Source of the DNA: Sclerotiophoma versabilis
Lineage: Eukaryota; Ascomycota; Dothideomycetes; Pleosporales; Didymellaceae
DNA: 64,000 bases
Assembly: GCA_012274445.1 (NCBI GenBank)
Contig: JAAROD010000058.1
Coordinates: 744,001 to 808,000 of the forward strand
Direction of reading: 5' to 3'
Translations under genes and position numbers: made by a program
Notes under the pieces: model-generated
The model's input: only the letters and a program-made list of their open reading frames with translations
What the model was told of the DNA's origin: nothing
The model's database searches: none
In this document: positions 12,049 through 23,688 of the stretch, one piece after another
Position numbering within the stretch: the stretch's first letter is position 1
Layout of the letters: each line of letters starts with the position of its first letter

Positions 12049-13674
12049 GAAACTAGTGCGGGCATCATGTCCATAACTATAAGTAGAAAGCAGACCAGAA
12101 TGCGTCCTTTGATGCTGATAGAAGGAAGCAATTCAACAACGAATCTTCCCATCCACTGGCGTCTATTTAAGCCTACCATTAAAATTACAACACGCATCTG
12201 ATTATGTATTCGGATTACTTCTGCTGACAGTCAGCGGAGATACACATAGCAACGGCTACCTCCATCTGTTGAGCCTTACCTATCTACCGGACGCCTTCTC
12301 GTCCGGTCAGAGAAGCTGATACCTACCCAATCGTTATGCGAGCTTCACACTCGCGTCGCCGTTCCGACGTACCCAAAATTCTCTGCTTCACCGGAGGGTC
12401 TGCCACATATGTTCAAGATATGTCCTGAAAAGGCAGTGGTCATGCATAACGTAAAGGAACAAGACCTGACAGAAGCACCTGAGCACGTTCTTGGTATCAT
12501 ACTCGGCAACAACCAACTCCAAGCCCCACGCAACCCAAACAAGTGCAGACTTGCAACCATACACTCAGTATCATGTTGGGCCTGCTGTTCGTGACAGTTA
12601 GCCTGATGATCCGAATACCTCCAACCCTGCGTCATGTTTCAATACATCTTCCATCTGCTGTTCGCGCGATCTGACAAGCAAGCGCAGGACTTCACGCAAA
12701 TGACAGTGAAATTGAGCTCATGCACTTTTATGTTGTGTATGTTAGACATGGTAGAAATATCACCACACCTCAAAGGCAAATGCATGAACTGATGGTACGA
12801 GGAGATAGACGATCACAGGGCATCAGGCAGCAAAGAGCCCCTGTTCGCTCGGCCACGTGATGAGGTAACGTCAGCCGCACATAGGCGACAGGGAGGCCCA
12901 ACCGAATTGAGCTCCTCACTCACCGTGTGAGGGGCTATGCGAGTGAATTTGCGTTGCAGGCAGGTGACGTCCGGTGAGCTCGTGGTGCGCCATGGTTGTC
13001 TGCATGTGATCCGAGCTAAGCGGACAGTTCGCATGAGGCGGAATAGGACTCCCGCAGGCGCCCCTCACGATGGCCGCAGCAGCGCGGTGAGGGCTCGCTA
13101 TCCCTTCTAGAAGAGTCAGGACTGCGCCAGGCTATAAGGGCGAGGGTGGGCATGGTGATGGATATAGAAGCCCGAGTGTCGAGAGTTGGCTGTCGCAACT
13201 TCCAGGCCCAGCTTGTTGATTCGATGACGTAGGCACAAACTCACCCTGGACGACTGTCTTCCAAGTTGCGCCTGATCCCGCCCTGCGCTGGGTTCCAAGC
13301 TTCTTGTTGCGCCCAGCCCTTCCTGCCCGCCATCCTAACCCTCACTATCCCACTATCCCACTATCCCATCCCACCGCCATTCCCACCAGCACACTGTGCA
13401 TCCTCACACCCGTGAACGTGTTGATCTACACGTTCGCCAATCACTGCGAACTGCGATCGGCACCACTGCGCGTTCCCGCTCCACTCCGCCCGCTGCCACG
13501 GCGCCCCAGAGGCCTCGTCCGGCCGACTGGCTGAGCAGACGAGCCTGCACCGCGACACCATAGCGCACTCGCTGCCACACAGGAGCACCCGCCGACTCGC
13601 CCAACACCACTCTTCTTGCGCCCCCGCGCCGCGACACTGCCCCCCGGCCCGGCCCCCGCCCTGCGTCGCCCGCC
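12049..13674. other. Intergenic, long 5' region of the RS/DUF3824 gene
   Basis: This is 1.6 kb without a supportable gene. The last 350 bases are strongly pyrimidine-rich, with a short tandem repeat of CACTATCC (three copies, about 13345-13370), typical of a 5' UTR or promoter of a highly expressed fungal gene. The frames here are shadows with no domain. Confidence 0.6.
13345..13371. repeat. Short tandem repeat (CACTATCC)n
   Basis: Three direct copies of an eight-base unit lie in the pyrimidine-rich leader 300 bases upstream of the DUF3824-type gene. It is probably simple-sequence DNA without its own function. Confidence 0.6.
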
Positions 13675-16515
13675 ATGTCCGTCATCTACAAGCGCACGGA
13701 ACGCGAGCGCGAGCGCGACTGGGACACGCAGTCCCAGGGCGGCCCCCGCAGCTACACCACCGTGCGGCGCTACAAGGTGCCCGACTACGACCTAAGCGAG
13801 GACAAGTACGAGCAGGAGATGCGCCTTGTCCACCGACCCCGCGAAGACTACGAGGAGCGCCGGGAGGTCAGGAAGGAGTACATCGTCGAACGCAACGACC
13901 CGCCGCCGGCCCGCAGCGAGGTCCGCGAATATCGCTATGTCGACCGCTCGCCCTCGCCGCCGCGCCGCGAAGTCCGCGAGTACCGCATCGAGCGCGAGAT
14001 AGACCGCTCGCCCTCGCCTGCCCGCTCGCATGCGCGTGAGATCCGCATCTCACGCGAATACGAGCGTGACCTCCAGGACCAGCAGCGGGACTACCAGCCG
14101 TACGAGCTGGAGAGGTACTCCCGCTCCACAGAGTTCTTCCGCCCCGACCCACCCCCGCTGCCAGCCCCCCAGCCCATCATCATCCGCAACGAAGCCCAAC
14201 CCGCCCAGCAGCCCATCATTATCCGGGAGGAGGTGCCGCAGCCCATCATCATCCGGGAAAGGATCCAGGAGCCCGCGTACGAGCTTGTTGAGCGCGCTGA
14301 GGTTTACGAAGACAGACAGGTTGCCCGACCCCGTGTCGACGAAGACTACTTCTACGAGCGTCGGATAAAGGAAGTAGACCGAGGCGGCCGCAGAGACGAG
14401 CGCTACTTGGACGAGCGCGAGTACCGCGACCGCCACGGCGATCGAGAGTACTACAGCGACGACAACGCTGTCTATGTTCACAAAGAGAAAGACACGTGGG
14501 AGCGTGATGGCAGTCCACACGGCAAACGCAGCGCCGCCGCAGGTGCCCTTGCTGGAGTCGCTGCAGGCCAGATCATCAGGCATCACCGCAAGAGGAAGGG
14601 CGAAGAGGCTGGAGGCAACGTTGGCAATGCTCTTGGCTACGGAACACTTGGCGCTGTGAGTGCTGTGGCTCTCGACCGCTACAACAACCGCGACCGCTCT
14701 CGCTCCCTCTCCTCAGACCGAGGTAGGCGCAGGAGGCACAGGAGCAAGAGCCGCAACCGCAGCAAGTCCCGCGTAAGGGAGGTCGGCACGCTTGCGGCTC
14801 TTGCAGGTGTTGGTCTCGCCGCTTACGCTGTGGGGAAGCGCAACAAGGAAAAGAATGCCCCCGTTACCACTGTCGTCGAAGAACACCGGAGTAGGTCCCG
14901 AAGACGGAGGGGAAGTTCAAGGCACGGGAGAAGTAGGTCAAGGTCTGTGACTGTCATTGAAGAGGATGGTCGTGGCAGATCTCGAAGCACGAGTAAGCAT
15001 ATGGATCCTGAGCACCGCAGCAACCGAGCAGCATCAGTTGGTCTTGCCAGCGCTGCTGTAGCCGGCCTGGTCCAACGCAACCGGAGCAAGTCTCGAAAGC
15101 GCAAGGGGAAGCGTTCGCCTAGCCGCGTCCGTCAGGGTGTACCAATCGCTGCTGCTGGTGTTGCCGGCGCAGCAGTTACTGGATTGTACGAGAGACACAA
15201 GGCTAAGAAGGAAGCCAGGGCGCTCTCGCGGTCTAAGTCGAGATCGCGCTCGAGATCAAGGTCGGTGCTTTCCCGCCTCACTGGGCGCAGCTCCAGTAGA
15301 CCTAGAAGCGCAAAGAGTGACCCTGTGCTAGTAGAGTACGGTGGTGATCCAATCTACACCGATCGTGAACGAAGCCGGTCGCGCGGCGCACGCGGCAGAC
15401 GGCGACGTGGTTCCTCTTCCTCCTCGGACGGTCGACGCGGTAGCCGAAGCCGAAGCAAGAGTCGCGCGCGCACGGTAGCAGAAACTGCTGCGGTTGCTGG
15501 TGTTGCTGGGCTGGCCGCTCATGAAGCAGCGAAGCGGCGCGATCGCAAGAAGGCTGAGAAGGAGCGGGATCGCCGACGTAAGTATTCAGTGCCTGCAATT
15601 CTACGTCAATGTGCTTACAATTTGTCAGACGAAGATGAATCTGCCTACAGTCAAGGCAGCTACAGCCCAGGCGGACGCTACAGTCCTGGCCGGTACAGCC
15701 CAGGTCAATCGACCGCACACCCCAATGACTCCCGCTACTTCCCAGAAACCAACTATTTCCCTCCACCACCAACAGCCCCTGTACATGCAAATCCTCCTAA
15801 TGCCCCGTACCCACCGTATAATCCAGCTGACTACACGCCCCACAACGACTACGGCCCACCGCCACCTCCTGCGGGAGGCTATATTCACGAGGACATGAAC
15901 CCAGGAAACCCTTACGCACGTCAAGATCAGAACCACTACTACCAGCCACGTCGCGGAGACGAGAATGTGAGTGCTCCAGTCCCCAAGAATTCTGGCACCG
16001 AGCACGTTACTCCTGATTCTACGCGTGGTGGGTTCCAACCTACCCACGCATCTGATCACCGTACTGACTATGCCTCAGGTCTAAGTAAAGCTCGCGACGA
16101 GTCGCCACCACTTGCACCTAGTCCAGTTGGCACACGCGAGAAAGAAGTGAAGTTCGATCTCAATCCGCAAGAGCAGGAAATATCACCCAATCCTTCGCCT
16201 GAGCGCATCGACGAGAACAGAGACGTGCATCGCGAGCGTAGAGACGACGGCAAACTTGACGACGAAAGACCCGATTCCGACCGAGACAGGGATCGTGACA
16301 GGGATCATCGCAGACGACGGCATACCGACGAACGGTCTAATGGCTCTCAAGGCTCGGGTCGTGACCGCAAACGACACAGGCGCGCTGATTCTCCCGGGTC
16401 GGACACTGATTCCACGATTGAACTCCCACCACGGTTTGATGAGAAGGGGCGCAGAAAGGATGATGATCCAGCAGCAGATACGTTGGAGAAGGTTTTGCAG
16501 TCTTTGTTCAGGTAG
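13675..16515 (+). CDS. Large RS-rich, Gly/Ala-helix repeat protein (DUF3824 type)
   Basis: Exons are 13675-15577 and 15629-16515, giving 929 residues; the 51-nt intron (GTAAGT donor, TTTGTCAG acceptor) is in frame and stop-free. The N-terminal third is Arg/Glu-rich with repeated REVREYR and RSPSP motifs and three copies of QPIIIR followed by an acidic residue. The centre alternates Arg-Ser stretches with five Gly/Ala-rich hydrophobic helices: AAAGALAGVAAGQI, TLAALAGVGLAAYAVG, ASVGLASAAVAGL, IAAAGVAGAAVTGLY and TAAVAGVAGLAAHEA. After the intron comes YSPGGRYSPGRYSPG and a Pro/Tyr-rich segment, then a very basic RDRDRDRDHRRRR stretch and a short helix (ADTLEKVLQSLFR). The DUF3824 label is from memory of this Pro-rich and helix-repeat architecture. 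Function is unknown; a scaffold or membrane-tethering role is only a guess. Confidence 0.78.
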   Translation: MSVIYKRTERERERDWDTQSQGGPRSYTTVRRYKVPDYDLSEDKYEQEMRLVHRPREDYEERREVRKEYIVERNDPPPARSEVREYRYVDRSPSPPRREVREYRIEREIDRSPSPARSHAREIRISREYERDLQDQQRDYQPYELERYSRSTEFFRPDPPPLPAPQPIIIRNEAQPAQQPIIIREEVPQPIIIRERIQEPAYELVERAEVYEDRQVARPRVDEDYFYERRIKEVDRGGRRDERYLDEREYRDRHGDREYYSDDNAVYVHKEKDTWERDGSPHGKRSAAAGALAGVAAGQIIRHHRKRKGEEAGGNVGNALGYGTLGAVSAVALDRYNNRDRSRSLSSDRGRRRRHRSKSRNRSKSRVREVGTLAALAGVGLAAYAVGKRNKEKNAPVTTVVEEHRSRSRRRRGSSRHGRSRSRSVTVIEEDGRGRSRSTSKHMDPEHRSNRAASVGLASAAVAGLVQRNRSKSRKRKGKRSPSRVRQGVPIAAAGVAGAAVTGLYERHKAKKEARALSRSKSRSRSRSRSVLSRLTGRSSSRPRSAKSDPVLVEYGGDPIYTDRERSRSRGARGRRRRGSSSSSDGRRGSRSRSKSRARTVAETAAVAGVAGLAAHEAAKRRDRKKAEKERDRRRKYSVPAILRQCAYNLSDEDESAYSQGSYSPGGRYSPGRYSPGQSTAHPNDSRYFPETNYFPPPPTAPVHANPPNAPYPPYNPADYTPHNDYGPPPPPAGGYIHEDMNPGNPYARQDQNHYYQPRRGDENVSAPVPKNSGTEHVTPDSTRGGFQPTHASDHRTDYASGLSKARDESPPLAPSPVGTREKEVKFDLNPQEQEISPNPSPERIDENRDVHRERRDDGKLDDERPDSDRDRDRDRDHRRRRHTDERSNGSQGSGRDRKRHRRADSPGSDTDSTIELPPRFDEKGRRKDDDPAADTLEKVLQSLFR

Positions 16516-17384
16516 TACGCTTTTATCAGCCCATTAGTTTCCTATTTTTCTTTTGTTTCCGCTTCTTAACGACCCAAGATACGAAAGCACAAATGAGCTT
16601 ACGATACCCACGAGATGACCAGCATAAGACAGAATATACAGAATCTAGCAATTTGAACGTAGTGCCTGCTGTTTTCTCTTGAAGTTTAGTAGGAGCAGAG
16701 TTCTTCCTTCCCCAATTGTTCACAGTTGCCCCTTCCCTGTACAGCACCAGTCATCCACCCCACCCTGACGACACCACGGATTGGCAAGCGCCGATCGAGC
16801 TCAGCGACCATATCGTATCTCGCATTCCCGCAAGGAAGATACCCGCCGTTAGACAATGCGTTTCCCGTGGCAAGAGCTAAGAGTATAACTACAAACGCAC
16901 ACTTGCTGCGCTCTGCACATGGACTCGAAAATTGCACGGACCAGATGTAGCTTAACGAATGTGACCTCACTACCACCATGCGCCCTCACGTACCTCCTCA
17001 CGAAACTTCTTCTCTTCCCACACGTGTTATCATCCATGGCTTATGCCGTGTTCACCTATAATCTCATCTACGTACCCGTGGCATTTACTTCTTTCTCAAT
17101 ACGTCCTGCACCATTGTCTACACCAAGTACTTGAGGGTATCCCATGGGTTTGAATGGATACTGACAATATGATATCATCGTGATTATGAAGAAGGAGAGG
17201 ACGGAGGTTTTTCAGAGGGCGCTCGCATTCGTGAGGATAGTGTACATGATGCATGGGTTTATTATTTGGAGCATCAGAAGCAGTGGGTCCTGGGGTAGGA
17301 GAATGAATTGTTAAGTATCCCGTCGTAGAGGATCTCCCAAGCGATAAGTATGTATGCAGAATCCACTCGCATGTCTCCTATGGA
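16516..17384. other. Convergent 3' region
   Basis: This is 0.87 kb between the stop of the RS-rich gene (+) and the stop of PEX7 (-), so it should hold both 3' UTRs and polyadenylation signals. No gene, RNA or repeat was recognised. Confidence 0.55.
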
Positions 17385-18502
17385 TCACCGCATGATGGCT
17401 CTGGCGTCCCAAACCATGACCTTCTCATCCCAGCCTGTGCTAGCACACCACCCCTCGGCTCCAAACAGACACCAGTCTACACCCGTGACAAATTCTGTAT
17501 GCTGCCCCATCCTGCCCATTTCTCTTCCACCTCCATGCACCATGGGATCTTCCAGCATGTTCTCCTGCTTCATGGTACCAGCACCCATGGCACTGCCGTC
17601 GGTCCACACGCGACACGTCATATCATAGCTCGCACTCAGTAGTATATCGGACAGGTGCGGGCTCCAGGTCAACCTCCGGACAGCGTACTCGTGCCCCGGC
17701 AGCACCGCAATCGGCCCAGCGCCGGCCATCCTTATGTCAAACGTCCGTATCAGACGGTCCACGCCCGCTGTGGCTACAATGCTGTCCCTGTACTTGTTCC
17801 AGTCGTGTGTCAGGGCCTCGCTTGGCGGCACACCCACGGGCGCTGCAGCACCCATCCGCGGCTTTGGCGGCGTATGTATGGGCACGCTCAGCGTAAGGTG
17901 GTTACTCGCGCTGGCCGGGGTTCTGAGATCGAACACCCTCAAATGGCTGTCACTACTCACACTGCTCACGATGCTGGGCGCATGCGGGCTAAATTGCGCC
18001 GAGTACGTGCAGCTGTGCGTCGGCAGCGTAGTGATGCTGGCGTTGTGGTTCGGGTTCCAGATCTTGACTGTGCCATCCCATGACGAGGAGAGGAAGGTAT
18101 CTTTGGAGACGAGGTTCCAGTGGACGCTGAAGACTTCGCGCGCGTGCTCGGTCCAGGACTGGATGGGGAACTGGGCGACGTTGATGTCGAAGAGCTTAAC
18201 GGAGCCGTCGCCGCCCGCCGTGAGGATTTGCGATTCGTGCGCTTCAGACCAGGTCGAATCAAAGAGGGAGTCTTGCGTGTCGAACCTGCGTAGCCTTAAT
18301 ACATGCAGCGGTGAAGGAGCTTGTGCACATGAGCATACCACTTCTCTGCGACAATGCCATTTGCAGTTAGACCCAGGATGTACAGCCTGCCATTGCCTAC
18401 AAGTCCAAAGTTTGCTGAGCTGGCTACAGCTATGCGCGAATCAAAGAACGGCGAGTACTTGACGCTGTAGCCATTGAAACCTGGTGTCCGGAACTCCAGC
18501 AT
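17385..18502 (-). CDS. PEX7: Peroxin-7, PTS2 import receptor (WD40)
   Basis: Exons are 18339-18502 and 17385-18294 with a 44-nt intron, giving 357 residues. The opening MLEFRTPGFNGYSVKYSPFFDSRIAVASSANFGLVGNG-type run is the conserved Pex7 N-terminus. WD40 repeats follow, with strand and Trp-Asp signatures SILTAGGDGSVKLFD-like, FLSSSWDGTVKIWNPN, IVSSVSSDSHLRVFDLR, IVATAGVDRLIRTFDIR, ILLSASYDMTCRVW and CASTGWDEKVMVWDAR. Pex7 binds the N-terminal PTS2 signal of thiolase-type cargo in the cytosol and docks at the peroxisome with a co-receptor (Pex20 type in filamentous fungi). A loop of about 45 residues between repeats five and six (GSAMGAGTMKQENMLED...) is a usual fungal expansion. Confidence 0.93.
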
Positions 18503-18796
18503 GGTGTTGTTGGATTATGTGAAGCCGCCTACTTGCAAATTACTGAGTGCTGTGTTTCGTGCAATATCGAGAAAGTGCAGCGCATCGTCGCTCGCACGAC
18601 TTTGAGCTGTTGGTGTACGGCGACATGGCTGCGGATTGCGGATGACGAGTGAAAGGCCGAGGCTCAGCGGGGCAGTTGCATGCGCCGACGACCCACACGT
18701 GACAGCGCGATGAAACGGCGCGTCTTCCAAGACGGTTCAGCTACGTCTGCCTGGTCACCACAACCATGCGCAAGACCAATCTGACTACGAAGGAAC
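18503..18796. promoter_or_regulatory. Bidirectional promoter, PEX7 / AlkB-like gene
   Basis: Only 294 bases separate the start codons of PEX7 (minus) and the AlkB-like gene (plus), so both must be driven from this segment. No specific factor site is clear. Confidence 0.6.
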
Positions 18797-20234
18797 ATGG
18801 ACGCCTTCGTGTCAAGAAAAAGGAAGCGGACTGAGCCGCCGCAAAAGCCTGGGCCGCCACCAGCTGCGGTTCTTCAGCGCATTTCCGCACCAGAGCAGGA
18901 AGAAGAATCTACAGACTTCAAGCTAGCTCTGTTGGCTTCGCTACATCCAGCTGCTGATGAAACCTTGTTACTCGAAGCGCTGCTGGCTTCAGATGGATCT
19001 GTTGAGCAAGCATCTACTTGCCTTGCACAGAGCCCGCTTGCATCTCCAAGAAAACGAAGTGCGAACGCAGCTATTGGCTACCAATCATCACTTTCTTTGT
19101 ATCGTCTGAGTTCTGAAAGTGGTGGACCGGCAAAGAAGAATCTGGTCAAGAAAGGCAAGACGCTCTACCTGTTCAGTCCAGAAGACATCGAGCAGCACAC
19201 GCCATGCTCCATCATCTACAATTTCCTGCCGCCTCAGCGAGCAAACGCACTGTTGCAGCAGCTGCTCGATGAGGCGCCAAACTATCAGAGTCTCGAGTTC
19301 AAGTTGTTCGATCGCGTGGTGACCAGCCCTCATACGTTCTGCTTCTACGTCAATTCCCTCGCCGAAGCCGAGGAGCAGAAAACCGAATACATTTACGATG
19401 GTCGCAAAGTCGAGGTACGATGAGGAAGCCACCGAACCATTGGCGGATACTTACACAATACAGAACGTCCAGCAAAGTCTACCAGAGATGCTCAGTGCAG
19501 TACCCCAGGTCGAAGAAGTCGTCAATCGCGAGATACAACGCAGAATCCGAGACTTCTATCCCGATGGTAAGAAGCTCAAATATCAGTCATCTCACCACTG
19601 GAAAGCCAACACAGCATTCGTAAACTGCTACGACGGCCCACAGCAGCACGTTGGCTACCATGCCGATCAACTGACCTATCTGGGCCCACGCGCAGTCATT
19701 GGCAGCCTGAGTCTTGGAGTGGCACGTGAGTTCCGCGTCCGCAAGATTCACGCCGAGGACGACAAGTACCGCAAAGACACCGGTTCTTTAGCAGATGCCC
19801 AGGGCCAGATCTCAATCCACCTGCCGCACAATTCGCTACTGATCATGCATGCCGAAATGCAGGAAGAGTGGAAGCACTCCATCGCCCCTGCGCAAGCTAT
19901 CGATCCGCATCCATTGGCAAGGAACAAGCGGCTCAACATCACCTATCGATTTTACAAGGACAGCTTGCATCCGCGGTACACACCGAAGTGTAAGTGCGGT
20001 GTACCCACTGTGCTGAGGTGTGCTACGAGGAAGAAAGAATCGCGAGGACGGTACATGTGGATGTGTCACACAAACTACATTCCAGGACAAGACGGGTGCT
20101 CTTTTTTTCAGTGGGCGGAGTTTGACGATGATGGGGAGCCACCCTGGGCCGCGAGGGCGAGGGCTGAGAGCGAAAGGCTGGTCAGAGAGAAGCAGGCATC
20201 AGGGGCGCACAAGAAGAACGCAGATGTCACATGA
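18797..20234 (+). CDS. AlkB-like Fe(II)/2-oxoglutarate dioxygenase with CUE and GRF zinc-finger domains
   Basis: Exons are 18797-19414 and 19464-20234, giving 462 residues; the 49-nt intron bridges two frames. The N-terminus starts with a basic nuclear-signal-like SRKRKRTEPPQK. A CUE-like ubiquitin-binding helix bundle sits at about residues 40-80 (LALLASLHPAADETLLLEALLASDGSVEQA). The dioxygenase core spans about 135-372 with Fe ligands H272 and D274 (VGYHADQL) and H344 (EEWKHSIAP), and 2-oxoglutarate-binding R362 and R368 (KRLNITYRFY). A GRF zinc finger occupies about 382-430 (CKCG, RCATRKKESRGRYMWMC, DGCSFFQW). The core resembles ALKBH2/3-type DNA or RNA demethylases, which remove 1-methyladenine and 3-methylcytosine. 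The CUE and GRF modules suggest recruitment to ubiquitinated protein and nucleic acid at damage sites; that part is inference. Confidence 0.9.
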
Positions 20235-21392
20235 GACTACAGTTACTTCGAGTGCCCGAGTTGGCCTCGATGTATCACATACTATCCACGTGGATACTCG
20301 AGAACGCCTAGGTACTTTGCACCGCACGACTTACCATGCGCCAAGCCATGAGCATCTTAGACTTGCCAATCACGCGGCCCTACTCTACTCCACAACTCAC
20401 TGCGCCTCGGCGATACACCCAGTAACACGTACGCGCTCTCTGCGTTTCCACAGCGGCACTTTGCACCGGGATAGGACCGGCTCTGCGCATCACCCTAGCA
20501 TGTGGATCCGGGTAAATCAAGGTCGATAATATGGGGTGCATGCCGGACGCCCCTGAACCTTGGCAGTGCCGCTGGGCGATACGGACAAGCTTTGCTGCAA
20601 TATATGGATATTGAGTTGGACTGAGTTCTGCGTTGGGGCGAAAGGCTGTGTTGCGTGAGCAATGGATTGATACAGGCGGAAGAGATGCTGTTTTGGGGTA
20701 AAGGACATGAGAGACGCTACAAACAAGTATGGCTGAGAGTTTACAATTAATATTGGTTCTGAACGGAGCTTTAAGCTCTTCTTGAGTGATTTTGGTATAA
20801 GCGCTTACTATGTTAGTGTGTTGGCGCTCTCTACTCAAGTATCCAGTTCCTCAACCGTGCAATATAGTGACATTGACTTCCTTCACCACCCTGTGATCTA
20901 CTTGTGGCGGTATCACTTTGATGCGTCGGCGGATCTGCATCTCCTGCAAATGCTACTAGGCAGCACCCATGAATCAATCCTCTAGCTCCTCGTTGCTGCT
21001 GTGCGACCAGTGGATGGCCTGCGCGGCTGGGACAGTGGCACGAGCACGACATTCCTTTATCCGGTGGATTTTCTCGCCACACCAGCGTGGGATATATTGC
21101 CTGTCAGGCACCAGGCAAATAACGCTTCGTTCCGAAGTAGAATGCTCGATGCATCTGCACCAGCGTTATTGCAGATGCTATGAGACTCGGTTTCGCGTGC
21201 GAAGTGCGAGGTCAGGTTGTTAGGCCCTCAATCGTAAGTGTGGGATCAAGTCGGCTATATGACAACTCTTGCCAGAAGTCCTGAACACATCAGGTCGATC
21301 GCGTGATCAGTACAGACCAAAGCCTGTAATTTCGTCGATCTTGCGTGTTTCATGGTGGGTCTCTGAGGGTCTTACTGCTGAATGCCGTCCGT
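20235..21392. other. Convergent intergenic region
   Basis: This is 1.16 kb between the stop of the AlkB-like gene (+) and the stop of the Zn2Cys6 gene (-). Open frames up to 169 codons overlap on both strands without domains. I see nothing else. Confidence 0.55.
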
Positions 21393-23688
21393 TCAGGCGT
21401 CGAACTTCAGTCCAGCGGTACGAAGCCACATCTGTCGTTTGCCCTCCGCTTCACGAACAAGCTCGGCAGAGAGACGGATACTGGGAGCGAGGTGTGCATA
21501 ACGGTCTATTTCCAAAACGACGTTATTGATGATGTCGTCCATGGTTGCTGGTGGAGGAAGAAGTTGTGATAGTGATTGGGTCATGGTCGCGCCCATGATG
21601 AGAAGAGTCTGCGATACAATACTACAATCATGTTAGCGTACTGGGAAAGTATTTCGTGGAACCAAAAACTTACGATAGTGCACCTTGGAATAAGTAAGGC
21701 AAGTGACCTGCGTGATGCGCAGTGATGTACTCTAGCTGGCGTACGCATGCCTCTAAGCACTTGTGACAATTGTCTTGCACGCTGGAATCCAATGCCAGGC
21801 TTTCATCCTGCAAGACAAGTAGCACGTAGGGTCGGAAGATGATCGTCCGGCAGGCGAAGTATCGCAGTCTCAATACAGTTTGTACTGGGTTCTGCAGGGG
21901 CACTCGATCAAGTGGAAATTGCATAGCAGGTGGCAGGCCTGCATACCACTGATTCAGCTGAAAGTCTAGTTCCACCACTAGCGGATCCAACTGAGCAATC
22001 GATGTGGCAGCAGGACCTTTCGAGTATGGTGTAGTCCGGATGTAGAGCATCGAGCTCACCCGGTTGAGCAGTCTTCGGAGGGCAATCTCTGCAAGGAAGT
22101 ACCATAATTCATCTCGGCCAACTGCCTCAGTACCCATGTCTTCAAATCCAGTTGGTAATGAGAATCCTTCCTCAAATTGTGAGATGCCAGAATGTGGCAG
22201 GTCGAGCTCGGCGAGAAGATCGCTACACAACTGTAAGTATACGAAACAACAAAAGTTGTATGGCTTACCTTTCGATCATCACAGCATTCCAGTACACCCT
22301 CCTGCCAAGCTCTTCTTCAGCTGGCGAGACTCTTCCAGGGGCGCTCAGAAGTAGTTGCAGCTTCATGCTAGCACCTGACAGAACGTTCCATGCTTCTACA
22401 GGTCGGACCAAGTATACTAGGTAAGCAGCAGCCAGAATCTGACATTGCGCAGCCACCATGTTGTTCCTAGTCATTACGCTAGGAAGCAGATCCCATGCTG
22501 CAGCAAAATACGGCAGACCAGGAGGTTCCTTCTCCGGGTTTTGTAACGTTATACTTCCAGTACTACCAGCATGGCCAAGTGCAAGGACGAGAAGTACTAT
22601 GCAACTCTCTGGACCTCCTCGGAACCCGTGCGCAAGCGCAGTCTGATAGTAGCCGCTCCAGTTGTATGGATTTACGCATGCGTAGAAGACATTCACGCGC
22701 TCAAAGTATGCTTGGACATACGGACCAGTATTGGATAGATCTAACCCTCGTGATGTACCAAGATTGACCGGCTCTCGACTCATCTCTAGCTGAAGTAAAA
22801 TCTTTGGATCGTACGGGCGAGAAACCAGCTCTCGAATCATAGGCGAAGACAGCAGATTCAAGGCCGCCGTGTTGTGCGTCTTCGGCATAGTTGAGATGTT
22901 GGAAGGATGGTTGGTCCACGTACCAATGCCATTGATTGGCTGGACCATGCCTAAGTTGGGCATGTGGCCGTTGCTGCGTCCGAGGAAATCCTCACTCGTA
23001 GCGTTGCTTGTAGTCGGCGAATGTGTTGCTAGTGAGAAGGCACTGGTAAGACTTGTCTGCAGAAGACCTTCAATGCGGTTAAGATGCTCCAAGATCAGTT
23101 TGTCGCCAGCGTCCAGCTTGATACCTGGTTCCCGGTATATACATTCAGCGTTGAGCTCTGTACAAAGCCTGCACTTTGGCCTCGTGCCATCGCATCGTGA
23201 CTTCCTGGACCGACAGATCTCGCACTACGATCGTCAGTGGGCAATAACTACAGAAGGACCTGGTGCAGTACCGCGATAGTAGCTCGTCGTCTCGGATAGT
23301 CAATAGTGTCAGTGCTGGGACGCTTCTTGTTTGGCGGTCGCTGTTCGCTGTTTGTACCGTTTGAATTGGTACTTGTGGGCGCAGTGCTTCCTGCCTGGTT
23401 TGTTGCGGGCGGTGTGCCGTTTGTGGACAGCTCACGATCGGTACCAGAAGACTGAGACATGTTGCGGGGGCGCTTCCGGTATGAACGGCTCAGACTACCA
23501 CCACCACCAAAGAAGAGGCCATTCGGAGACTCGAAGAGATGGGGAGATCGCAGTGCAGATTTGAGCATGAAGCTGCTTGCATCCGGTAGAGTGGAAAGAT
23601 TAAGGCAAAAGGAGTCTTGCGGAAAGAGACCATTGGTGGTTGCTGCTGACACGGGACTAATGTCTGGAGAAGGCGTGAGTTCAGCCAT
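21393..23688 (-). CDS. Zn2Cys6 binuclear-cluster transcription factor
   Basis: Exons are 23272-23688, 22269-23224, 21674-22222 and 21393-21621, giving 716 residues from the ATG reading MAELTPSPDISP. Ser/Thr/Asn-rich sequence precedes a basic KKRPSTDTIDYPRRRATIA run. After a 47-nt intron comes the binuclear zinc cluster CEICRSRKSRCDG then KCRLCTELNAEC (spacing C-x2-C-x6-C-x6-C-x2-C-x6-C), followed by a dimerisation-type helix (KLILEHLNRIEGLLQ). The fungal-specific transcription factor domain occupies the second half (YVQAYFERVNVFYACVNPYNW, VYWNAVMIERSDLLAELDLPHSG, FACRTIIFRPYV). It is a nuclear DNA-binding regulator; target genes cannot be told from sequence. The first intron has an unusual GTACTG donor. 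A longer in-frame start at 23886 would add 66 residues that do not look conserved. Confidence 0.9.

Noticed and set aside
12345..12635. 96-codon frame on minus
   Set aside because: The frame shows no recognisable feature and is probably chance.
14050..14586. 178-codon minus-strand frame inside the RS-rich gene, with Val/Ala-rich hydrophobic runs
   Set aside because: It is an antisense shadow of repetitive Arg/Glu/Asp codons.
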